A DNA stretch of 15,379 nt from contig CAYSMC010000041.1 of assembly GCA_964432115.1 (NCBI GenBank), forward strand, positions 1-15,379, written 5' to 3'. Shown in pieces: positions 1 to 7,022 of this stretch (the first letter of the stretch is position 1; each line of letters starts with the position of its first letter). The translations under genes and the position numbers were made by a program. A model generated the notes under the pieces. The model ran no database searches. It was not told the DNA's origin and was given only the letters and a program-made list of their open reading frames with translations. The DNA is from JAAZKO01 sp964432115 (GTDB taxonomy: Bacteria > Patescibacteriota > Microgenomatia > UBA1400 > PJMF01).

Positions 1-1
1 T

Positions 2-67
2 CCTAATATAGAAATTTATACTTTTATCAAAAAAATAAGCGAAAACATTTATGCCAAAATTTTTTAA
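2..67 (+). CDS. rpoB: Possible C-terminal end of RNA polymerase beta subunit (partial)
   Basis: The frame starting at base 2 is open from the window edge and reads PNIEIYTFIKK and onward to a TAA at 65-67, overlapping the rpoC start by 17 nt. rpoB normally lies directly upstream of rpoC, and RpoB proteins often end shortly after a motif of the form SLG-x-NIE or SLG-x-DVE, which the visible NIEI resembles. The other two forward frames stop at once (TAA at 4-6, TAG at 9-11), so rpoB could equally have ended there or before the window. About 22 codons are too few for a firm call; this rests on gene order plus a four-residue resemblance. Confidence 0.3.
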   Translation, partial: PNIEIYTFIKKISENIYAKIF

Positions 68-3000
68 TCAAACCATCAAAAAAACTAAAGACATTGTCGA
101 CTTTAGTGCTTTGCAAATTAAAATTGCTTCTCCTGAAGATGTTAAAAACTGGTCATATGGTGAAGTCAAAAAACCAGAAACCATTAATTATCGATCTTTA
201 AAACCAGAGAAAGATGGTTTATTTGACGAAAAGATTTTTGGACCGGTTAAGGATTATGAATGTCATTGTGGTAAATACAAACGTATTCGCTATAAAGGTA
301 TTATTTGTGACAAATGTGGTGTGGAAGTTACTGAATCTAGAGTGCGTCGAGAAAGAATGGGTCACATTCAATTGGCGGCTCCGGTAGCTCATATTTGGTT
401 TTTCAAAGGAGCTCCTTCAAAATTATCTTTACTATTGAATTTATCTCCTCGTAACCTCAACTCAATTATGTATTTTTCCCAATATATTGTTTTGGGAGTA
501 GATGGTGAGCAAAAAAAAGAGGTTTTACAACAGTTGGATGTTGATAGTGTCGCTGCTATCGATGAGTTAAAAGATAATGCTGAAAAAAGCATTGTAAAGA
601 TCAAAGAAGATTTTCAAACAGAAACTAAAATCCTCAAAGAAAAAGTTAAAAGTAAAGAAACTTTACAACTGAAGTTAACTGAATTGGATTTAAAAACTAA
701 AAATAAAATTGTAGCGAGCAAGCAGCAACTAGACGTACAAATTGAACAAACTGAAGAAATTTATAAAACCATCAAGCAAATGGTTAAAAAGATTAAGAAA
801 AAAGTTGTTTTAACCGAAGATGAGTATCTTAAACTTGATGAATATAATGCTAATTCTCATTTAAAAGTAGGTATGGGAGCAGAGGCCATTTTAGAATTGG
901 TAAAAGATGTTGATTTGGATAAAGAAATAGTTTCTTTGCGTAATGAATTAGCTGAAAGTAAAGGTACTAAAAAAACCAAAATCATTAAACGTTTACGAGT
1001 TTTTGAGGGTTTGAAGAAATCAGAAATTGATCCGAGTTGGATGTTTTTATCGATTTTACCTGTTTTACCTCCAGATTTAAGACCTATGGTTCAATTATCT
1101 GGCGGTCGTTTTGCTGCTTCAGACTTAAATGATCTATATCGTCGAGTGATTAATCGTAATAATCGTTTAGCTCATTTAATTAATTTAGGTGCTCCTGAAA
1201 TCATTTTACGTAATGAAAAAAGAATGCTGCAAGAAGCTGTTGATTCTTTAATTGATAGTTCTCAGGCTAAACAAAGTCGTCGTCGTTCTAATCGTCGACC
1301 ACTTCGTTCACTTTCGGAAATGTTACGTGGTAAAACCGGTCGCTTCCGTCAAAATTTATTGGGAAAAAGAGTTGATTATTCGGGTAGAAGTGTGATTATT
1401 GTTGGTCCTGAGTTAAAACTCAATCAATGTGGTTTGCCAAAAGATATGGCTTTGGAAATGTTTAAGCCTTATGTATTACGCGAATTAATTGTTCGTGGTA
1501 TAGCTCCCAATGTTAAGAGTGCTCGTCATTTAGTTGATAGTCGTGAATCAGAGGTGTATGCAGTCTTGGAAAAAGTTATTGAAAATCATCCAGTTTTATT
1601 AAACCGTGCCCCAACTTTACATAAACTTGGTATTCAAGCTTTTTATCCTGTTTTAATTGAAGGCAGTGCCATTTCTCTCCATCCTTGTGTATGTGCTGGT
1701 TACAATGCTGATTTTGACGGTGACCAAATGGCTGTTCATGTACCGCTGACCAAAGAGGCACAACAAGAGGCAATCGAGCTGATGATGGCTGATCATAACC
1801 TACTTAAACCAGCCAACGGTGAACCAATTACTTTACCAAATAAAGAAATGGCACTGGGTGTTTATTATTACACTAGTTTTGATGAGCGTTTAGAAACTTT
1901 TCCGGCTATTTTGAGTAGTAAAAATGAAGCTTATCATCTTTATCAAATTGATCGTTTAAAACTTCGCCAAAAAATTCAGGTGAAATTGAAATTAAATGGT
2001 CAACGTCAGCTGGTTGAAACCAGTGTTGGTCGTTTAATGTTTAATAGTGTTTTACCAATCAGTTTGCGCTTTATTAATGAAGCAGTTGAATCTAAGAAAA
2101 TTAAACAGATTGTCACAAAAGCTATTGAAACCGAGCCAGAAGAAGTAGTGGCCAAGATGATTGATGCTATCAAAAATTTAGGTTTTGAAGCAGCTACTAA
2201 ATCTGGTTTGTCAGTAGGAGTGACTGATTGTGGCATGATCGAAGAAAAAGATCAAGTTATTAATAAAGCCAACGAAGCAGTGGAAAAAATTCAAGAATAT
2301 TATTTACAGGGTTTGATTACCGACGGTGAACGTCGTCGTCAATCGCTTGACGTGTGGATTAAAACCACTGAAGAATTAGCGGAAAAAACTTGGGCTACTT
2401 ATGATGATCATAATAGTGTGAAAACCATTATTAATTCAGGTGGTACTCGTGCTTCTAAAGATCAAGTTAAACAATTGGCTGCTATGCGTGGTTTGGTGGT
2501 TGATCCCTTAGGTAATATTGTGGAAATGCCAACCAAATCTAATTTTAGACAGGGTTTAAGTATTTTTGAATATGTAACTTCAGCACGTGGTTCTCGAAAA
2601 GGTTTAACTGATTCAGCAATTAAAACTGCTGATGCTGGTTATTTAACTCGTCGTTTAGTGGATGTGGCTCATGATGCTATTATTCGTTCTGAAGATTGTG
2701 GTACAACTGATGGCATTGAAATCCAGCGTTTACCCAGAAAAGATGTGTTTATGTCTAGAATCCTGGGTCGTTATCCTACTCAGGATGTCAAGGAAGGTAG
2801 AAAAACTTTAGTTAAAGCTGGAGAATTAATTACACCAGATTTAGCTGAAGCAATTGACCAAAGCACAATTACTGCTGTTTGGGTAAGATCAGCTTTAACT
2901 TGTCATGCCAAACATGGTTTATGTGCCAAGTGTTATGGTTGGGATTTTTCCAACCGTAGTCAAGTCAAAATTGGAGTACCAGTGGGTGTTCTAGCGGCTC

Positions 3001-3770
3001 AATCTATTGGAGAGCCTGGCACTCAGCTTACTATGCGAGTGAAACATTCTGGAGGAATTGTTGGTTTAGACGTAACTCAGGGTTTACCACGTGTTGAAGA
3101 ATTATTAGAAGCAAGAAATCCCAAAGTTCAAGCGATTATTGCTCACTTCCCAGGTAAAGTGAAAATTAAACAGAAAGCCAATGAACAAGAGATTACAATT
3201 AAGGGTAATAATGGCGAAGAGGAAAATTATACTTTATCAAGCTCTATTAAACTTCAAGTTGATGACAAACAATTAGTACACACTGGCCAAGCTTTAACTG
3301 TTGGTGGAATTAATGTTCAAGAATTATTACAACTTTCTGGACTATTAGCCACGCAACAATATATTGTTCATCAGGTACAAGCAGTGTATGAATCTCAGGG
3401 TATCACTATTAATGATAAACATTTTGAAGTTATAGCTCGTAAAATGGGTGACAAATTACAGGTTGATATGCCAGGAGATACAGATTTCTTAGTTGGTGAA
3501 GTGGTAGAACGTAGCCGTTTTGTGGATGCCAATGAAGATGTGATGGCTGCTGGTGGTGATCCAGCTACAGCAAGAGTTCTTTTATTAGGTATTACTCGTT
3601 CTTCTTTATTTACAGATTCTTGGTTGTCAGCAGCTTCTTTCCAACACACTAAGCATGTTTTAACTGATGCAGCGGCAGAAGGAGCCATTGATTATTTAAA
3701 GGGTCTAAAAGAAAATGTGATTATTGGTCGTTTAATTCCAACTAGTGAAGAAAGGGCGCGTTTCGAATAG
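51..3770 (+). CDS. rpoC: DNA-directed RNA polymerase subunit beta-prime
   Basis: Largest subunit of RNA polymerase (1239 aa); carries the catalytic Mg2+ site. Visible in order: the N-terminal zinc ribbon with C71, C73, C86 and C89; an insertion rich in Lys, Glu and Gln, predicted coiled coil, at about residues 163-262; the clamp and rudder region ending in DLYRRVINRNNRL; the active-site loop NADFDGDQ with D554, D556 and D558; the second zinc site C883, C951, C958, C961; the trigger loop around M995, R996 and H999; and the C-terminal GLKENVIIGRLIP motif. The insertion resembles the one in actinobacterial RpoC, whereas the approximately 190-residue trigger-loop insertion of E. coli is absent, which explains a length below the 1407 aa of E. 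coli. The trigger loop reads TMRVKHSGG where most bacteria have TMRTFHTGG. The start gives a normal RpoC N-terminus; no Shine-Dalgarno is seen. It ends in TAG, 65 nt before rpsL. Confidence 0.98.
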   Translation: MPKFFNQTIKKTKDIVDFSALQIKIASPEDVKNWSYGEVKKPETINYRSLKPEKDGLFDEKIFGPVKDYECHCGKYKRIRYKGIICDKCGVEVTESRVRRERMGHIQLAAPVAHIWFFKGAPSKLSLLLNLSPRNLNSIMYFSQYIVLGVDGEQKKEVLQQLDVDSVAAIDELKDNAEKSIVKIKEDFQTETKILKEKVKSKETLQLKLTELDLKTKNKIVASKQQLDVQIEQTEEIYKTIKQMVKKIKKKVVLTEDEYLKLDEYNANSHLKVGMGAEAILELVKDVDLDKEIVSLRNELAESKGTKKTKIIKRLRVFEGLKKSEIDPSWMFLSILPVLPPDLRPMVQLSGGRFAASDLNDLYRRVINRNNRLAHLINLGAPEIILRNEKRMLQEAVDSLIDSSQAKQSRRRSNRRPLRSLSEMLRGKTGRFRQNLLGKRVDYSGRSVIIVGPELKLNQCGLPKDMALEMFKPYVLRELIVRGIAPNVKSARHLVDSRESEVYAVLEKVIENHPVLLNRAPTLHKLGIQAFYPVLIEGSAISLHPCVCAGYNADFDGDQMAVHVPLTKEAQQEAIELMMADHNLLKPANGEPITLPNKEMALGVYYYTSFDERLETFPAILSSKNEAYHLYQIDRLKLRQKIQVKLKLNGQRQLVETSVGRLMFNSVLPISLRFINEAVESKKIKQIVTKAIETEPEEVVAKMIDAIKNLGFEAATKSGLSVGVTDCGMIEEKDQVINKANEAVEKIQEYYLQGLITDGERRRQSLDVWIKTTEELAEKTWATYDDHNSVKTIINSGGTRASKDQVKQLAAMRGLVVDPLGNIVEMPTKSNFRQGLSIFEYVTSARGSRKGLTDSAIKTADAGYLTRRLVDVAHDAIIRSEDCGTTDGIEIQRLPRKDVFMSRILGRYPTQDVKEGRKTLVKAGELITPDLAEAIDQSTITAVWVRSALTCHAKHGLCAKCYGWDFSNRSQVKIGVPVGVLAAQSIGEPGTQLTMRVKHSGGIVGLDVTQGLPRVEELLEARNPKVQAIIAHFPGKVKIKQKANEQEITIKGNNGEEENYTLSSSIKLQVDDKQLVHTGQALTVGGINVQELLQLSGLLATQQYIVHQVQAVYESQGITINDKHFEVIARKMGDKLQVDMPGDTDFLVGEVVERSRFVDANEDVMAAGGDPATARVLLLGITRSSLFTDSWLSAASFQHTKHVLTDAAAEGAIDYLKGLKENVIIGRLIPTSEERARFE

Positions 3771-3798
3771 AGACAATCTAGATAATCTTGATGGCTTG

Positions 3799-3807
3799 TG
3801 TTAAAAT
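3799..3807 (+). promoter_or_regulatory. Candidate extended -10 promoter for the str operon
   Basis: The 65-nt gap between rpoC and rpsL contains TGTTAAAAT, an extended -10 (TGn followed by TAAAAT, five of six matches to TATAAT). No good -35 hexamer lies 16-18 nt upstream, which is tolerated by extended -10 promoters. Transcription would start near 3814, leaving a leader of about 20 nt before the S12 ATG. This would place the TTG at 3788 upstream of the transcript, supporting the shorter S12 start. No terminator separates rpoC from rpsL, so read-through from the rpo genes is also likely. Motif match only. Confidence 0.35.
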
Positions 3808-3835
3808 TGCCCTTCAACTTATAGAAAAAAATATT

Positions 3836-4246
3836 ATGCCAACTATCAATCAACTAATTAGAAAAGGCGGAAGAAAGAGAAGAACTAAACGAATCAAGGC
3901 TTCTGCCTTGCATCGTAGTTTTAATTCGAATACTAACCGCCCCACCAAAGGAACTAATCCTCAAAAACGAGGAGTATGTACTGTAGTCAAAACCATGACT
4001 CCAAAAAAACCAAACTCTGCACTGCGCAAAGTAGCTAGAGTTCGTTTATCCAATAAAGTAGAGGTAACTGCCTATATCCCTGGAGAAGGACATAATTTAG
4101 CTGAACACAGCGTTGTCTTAGTTCGAGGAGGCAGGGTTAAAGACTTACCAGGTGTAAAATACCATATTATTCGAGGTAAATACGATTGTGCTGGGGTTGA
4201 TGGACGAAAATCAAGTCGCAGTAAATATGGCGTAAAGAGGAGTTAA
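3836..4246 (+). CDS. rpsL: 30S ribosomal protein S12
   Basis: S12 (136 aa) sits at the decoding centre of the 30S subunit and helps monitor codon-anticodon pairing. MPTINQLIRKG is the canonical N-terminus, so the ATG at 3836 is chosen over a TTG at 3788 that would add a 16-residue extension unlike the family. Core motifs are intact: PQKRGVCT (42-49), TPKKPNSALRK with K57/K58 (the lysine pair tied to streptomycin response), and RGGRVKDLPGVKYH with D103, the aspartate that RimO methylthiolates in some bacteria. Residues about 25-41 form the longer N-terminal segment found in Bacillus S12 but not in E. coli. No resistance substitution is visible at the classical lysines. First gene of the str operon; rpsG follows after 4 nt. 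Confidence 0.97.
   Translation: MPTINQLIRKGGRKRRTKRIKASALHRSFNSNTNRPTKGTNPQKRGVCTVVKTMTPKKPNSALRKVARVRLSNKVEVTAYIPGEGHNLAEHSVVLVRGGRVKDLPGVKYHIIRGKYDCAGVDGRKSSRSKYGVKRS
4237..4242 (+). promoter_or_regulatory. Shine-Dalgarno site of rpsG
   Basis: GAGGAG lies 8 nt before the rpsG ATG and overlaps the last codons of rpsL. It is one of the few strong ribosome-binding sites in the window and fixes the rpsG start. Confidence 0.8.
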
Positions 4247-4250
4247 ATTT

Positions 4251-4727
4251 ATGAGAACTAAGAAAGCTAACATTCGTCTCATCAACAAAGATGTTAAATA
4301 CGATTCTACCCTCGTACAACGTTTAATTAATTATAGTATGAGAGATGGTAAAAAATCAGTAGCTCAGAAACAGGTTTATCAGGCTTTAGAAATAATTGCT
4401 CAACAAAGTAAACGTAAAACTTTGGAGGTGTTAGAAGAAGCCATTGAAAAAATTAAACCTAAAATGGAAGTGAGATCTCGTCGAGTGGGTGGAGCTTTTT
4501 ATCAAGTGCCAATGTCCGTCAGAGATTTGAGAGCAAGATCTTTAAGTATCCGTTGGTTGGTCAATGAAGCCAATAAGAGAGCCAATAAACAATATCATAG
4601 TTTTGCAGAAAAATTAGCAGCTGAGATTTTGGATGCCCTACAAGAACAAGGAGGAGCGATTGAGAAACGCAATACTTCTCATCGTATGGCAGAAGCGAAT
4701 AAAGCTTTTTCTCATTTTCGTTGGTAA
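4251..4727 (+). CDS. rpsG: 30S ribosomal protein S7
   Basis: S7 (158 aa) nucleates assembly of the 30S head by binding the 3' major domain of 16S rRNA and lies near the E site. It shows the family layout: an N-terminal arm, a helical body containing LVQRLINYSMRDGKKSVAQ, the beta-hairpin segment EVRSRRVGGAFYQVPMSV, and a C-terminal helix with KRNTSHRMAEANKAFSHFRW. The length is the usual one for bacteria. It starts 4 nt after rpsL behind a good Shine-Dalgarno, consistent with translational coupling. In E. coli, S7 represses translation of the str mRNA from the rpsL-rpsG gap; that gap is only 4 nt here, so such an operator cannot have the same form. Confidence 0.97.
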   Translation: MRTKKANIRLINKDVKYDSTLVQRLINYSMRDGKKSVAQKQVYQALEIIAQQSKRKTLEVLEEAIEKIKPKMEVRSRRVGGAFYQVPMSVRDLRARSLSIRWLVNEANKRANKQYHSFAEKLAAEILDALQEQGGAIEKRNTSHRMAEANKAFSHFRW

Positions 4728-4818
4728 ACTATTGTTAGTTATTTATAAGAAAAAAATATAAAATTATTATTTATATAAATCGTATTAATTATTAAAAGCG
4801 GATTGCTTTAAAGTATAT
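4728..4818 (+). other. A+T-rich spacer between rpsG and fusA
   Basis: These 91 nt are almost entirely A and T. A weak promoter is conceivable: TTGTTA at 4732-4737 and TATAAA at 4757-4762, but the 19-nt spacing is long and in such A+T-rich DNA these matches are expected by chance. A perfect 12-bp palindrome of A and T lies at 4769-4780. No terminator with a GC stem is present, so transcription from rpsG into fusA is expected. No Shine-Dalgarno precedes the fusA ATG. Confidence 0.4.
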
Positions 4819-6951
4819 ATGCCAGGGATTTCAGATCAGCGTGAAGCAGCTTTAGACAGAATTAGAAATATTGGTATTATTGCTCATATTGACGCTGGTA
4901 AAACCACAACTACTGAGAGAATTCTTTTTTATACTGGTCGAAATTACAAAATTGGTGAAGTCCATGAAGGTGCAGCCACTATGGACTGGATGGCTCAAGA
5001 ACAAGAACGTGGTATTACTATTATGTCTGCAGCTACGACTTGTTTTTGGAAACCCTATTTTAATACGCACTTACCTAAGGAACGTTATCGTTTTAATATT
5101 ATTGATACACCAGGCCATGTAGACTTTACTGCCGAAGTAGAGCGCTCTCTTCGAGTTTTAGATGGTGGAATCACTGTGTTAGATGCCAGTGAAGGAGTGC
5201 AATCTCAATCAGAAACTGTGTGGCGACAAGCGGATAAATATAATGTGCCAAGAATTTGTTTTGTTAATAAAATGGATAAATTGGGAGCTGATTTTAAAGC
5301 GACTGTTGAAGATATTCGTACCAAATTTGGAGTTAAACCAGCGGTAATGGTTTTACCCATGGGTAGTGAAGACAATTTTGATGGAATTATCAATTTATTA
5401 ACTCGTCAAGCTTATTTTTGGGAGGATCATGAAGCAGCTACTGAGCCAGAAATTAAAGATATTCCTGAAGAGTATCAAACAGAAGTAGAAAACTTGCGAG
5501 CTGAGTTAGTTGAATCAATTGCTGAAACCGATGATGTTCTGATAGAAAAATTTTTAAATTCAGAAGAGATCGAAGTAGATGAACTCAAAGCAGCTCTACG
5601 TCGAGCTGTGATTGCTTATAAATTAGTACCAGTTTATGCTGGTTCATCGCTAAAAAATACCGGATTACAGCCTTTATTAGATGCGGTTATTGAATATCTA
5701 CCATCTCCTTTGGATATTGATCATATTTCTGGTTTAAAGCCAGGTACTGAAGAAATAATTGAACGTCAGTTGACTCCTGAGGAAAAATTTTGTGGTTTAG
5801 CTTTTAAGGTTCAAACTGATCCTCATGTGGGAAAATTAACTTATTTTCGTATTTATTCCGGCAAATTGAAGTCAGGTTCTTATGTTTATAACTCTAGTAA
5901 AGATACTAAAGAGAGATTGGGCCGATTATTGCTGATGCATGCCAATCAAAGAGAAGAAATTGCAGAAGCTGCAGCTGGAGAAATTGTGGCGATGATTGGT
6001 TTAAAGGAGACTAAAACTGGCGATACATTGTGTGATGAAGCACATCCAATAATTTTGGAAGGTATTACTTTTGCTGAACCGGTAATTTATTTAGCTATTG
6101 AGCCTCGTACTAAAGCTGATCAAGAAAAAATGGGTATGGCTTTGGCCAAATTAAGTGAAGAAGATCCAACTTTTAGTATTAAAGCTGATCAAGAGACTGG
6201 TCAAACTATTATTGGTGGAATGGGTGAATTGCATTTGGAAATTATTGTTGATCGTTTAAAACGAGAATTTCATGTCGACGCTGATGTGGGTAAACCACAG
6301 GTGGCTTATCGAGAAACCATTAAACAATTGGCAGAAGGCGAAGGTAAGTATATTAAACAATCTGGTGGTCGTGGCCAATATGGTCACGTTTTGTTACGAA
6401 TTGAACCTAGAGAACGTGGCACAGGATATGAATTTGTTAACGAAATTAAAGGTGGAACTGTTCCTCGAGAATATATTGAGCCAACCAATAAGGGCGTTAA
6501 AGAAGCTCTTGAGCGAGGATTTTTGGCTAATTATCCAATGGTTGATATTAAAGTGAGTTTATACGATGGTTCTTATCATGAAGTTGATTCTAGTGAATTA
6601 GCTTTCAAGATGGCTGGTTCTTTTGCCATGCGTGACGCAGTGAGCAAAGCAGATATGGTTTTAATTGAGCCAATTATGAAAGTTGAAGTGAGTACTCCAG
6701 AAGAATTTATGGGAGATGTAATCGGTGATTTGGGTAGTCGTCGAGCACAAATCCAAGGTACTAACCAGCGTGGCAATATTAGTATTATCACGGCTATTGC
6801 GCCTCTGGCAGAAATGCAGGGTTATGTTACTACTTTACGAGGGATGACTCAAGGTCGAGCGACTAGCGTATTATTACCTAGCCATTATGATGAAGTGCCA
6901 CGCAGTATTATAGAAAGCATTATTGAAGAAAGAAAAGGCAAGAAAGCCTAA
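4819..6951 (+). CDS. fusA: Elongation factor G
   Basis: EF-G (710 aa) is the GTPase that drives translocation of tRNA and mRNA on the ribosome and helps in ribosome recycling. The G domain shows AHIDAGKTT (22-30), switch I ERGIT (63-67), DTPGH (96-100) and NKMD (150-153). Domain II begins near FCGLAFKVQTDPHVGKL; domain III contains GGMGELHLEIIVDRLKREF; domain IV carries the loop SGGRGQYGHV and the segment YHEVDSSELAFKMAGS; domain V ends at SHYDEVP. The length is normal for the canonical translocase, and none of the losses typical of specialised EF-G paralogues is seen. The ATG at 4819 gives the usual short leader before the P-loop. No Shine-Dalgarno is visible. tuf follows after 71 nt. Confidence 0.98.
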   Translation: MPGISDQREAALDRIRNIGIIAHIDAGKTTTTERILFYTGRNYKIGEVHEGAATMDWMAQEQERGITIMSAATTCFWKPYFNTHLPKERYRFNIIDTPGHVDFTAEVERSLRVLDGGITVLDASEGVQSQSETVWRQADKYNVPRICFVNKMDKLGADFKATVEDIRTKFGVKPAVMVLPMGSEDNFDGIINLLTRQAYFWEDHEAATEPEIKDIPEEYQTEVENLRAELVESIAETDDVLIEKFLNSEEIEVDELKAALRRAVIAYKLVPVYAGSSLKNTGLQPLLDAVIEYLPSPLDIDHISGLKPGTEEIIERQLTPEEKFCGLAFKVQTDPHVGKLTYFRIYSGKLKSGSYVYNSSKDTKERLGRLLLMHANQREEIAEAAAGEIVAMIGLKETKTGDTLCDEAHPIILEGITFAEPVIYLAIEPRTKADQEKMGMALAKLSEEDPTFSIKADQETGQTIIGGMGELHLEIIVDRLKREFHVDADVGKPQVAYRETIKQLAEGEGKYIKQSGGRGQYGHVLLRIEPRERGTGYEFVNEIKGGTVPREYIEPTNKGVKEALERGFLANYPMVDIKVSLYDGSYHEVDSSELAFKMAGSFAMRDAVSKADMVLIEPIMKVEVSTPEEFMGDVIGDLGSRRAQIQGTNQRGNISIITAIAPLAEMQGYVTTLRGMTQGRATSVLLPSHYDEVPRSIIESIIEERKGKKA

Positions 6952-6966
6952 TTTTTCAGATTAGTG

Positions 6967-6972
6967 TATAAT
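6967..6972 (+). promoter_or_regulatory. Candidate -10 element of a tuf promoter
   Basis: A perfect TATAAT preceded by GTG lies 50 nt before the tuf ATG in the fusA-tuf gap. A start near 6979 would leave a leader of about 44 nt containing the tuf Shine-Dalgarno. No recognisable -35 hexamer lies at 15-19 nt spacing, so the call rests on the -10 alone. An extra promoter here would let EF-Tu be made in excess over EF-G, as bacteria generally require. No terminator separates fusA from tuf. Confidence 0.4.
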
Positions 6973-7007
6973 AGTATGGTCAAAAATTATTAGTAAGTAT
7001 TATAAAA

Positions 7008-7013
7008 AAGGAG
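7008..7013 (+). promoter_or_regulatory. Shine-Dalgarno site of tuf
   Basis: AAGGAG followed by AT, 9 nt before the tuf ATG, is the best ribosome-binding site in the window. Its strength against the weak or absent sites at most neighbouring genes fits the high expression expected for EF-Tu. Confidence 0.85.
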
Positions 7014-7022
7014 ATAAAAGTT

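Noticed and set aside
3395..3688. Minus-strand open frame of 97 codons within rpoC, with similar ones elsewhere
   Set aside because: It is antisense to a conserved coding frame, has no ribosome-binding site or gap context, and reflects codon composition of the real gene.
3788..3835. TTG-initiated extension of rpsL by 16 residues
   Set aside because: MPTINQLIRKG at 3836 is the canonical S12 start, and a candidate promoter lies inside the proposed extension.
4769..4780. Perfect 12-bp A/T palindrome in the rpsG-fusA gap as a possible operator
   Set aside because: In a spacer that is nearly all A and T such palindromes arise easily by chance; nothing else supports a binding site.
4871..5122. 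An 83-codon open frame inside fusA in the +2 register, and a similar 94-codon one at 6272-6556
   Set aside because: Both lie entirely within the well-conserved fusA frame and their translations resemble no family; they are shadow frames in A+T-rich DNA.
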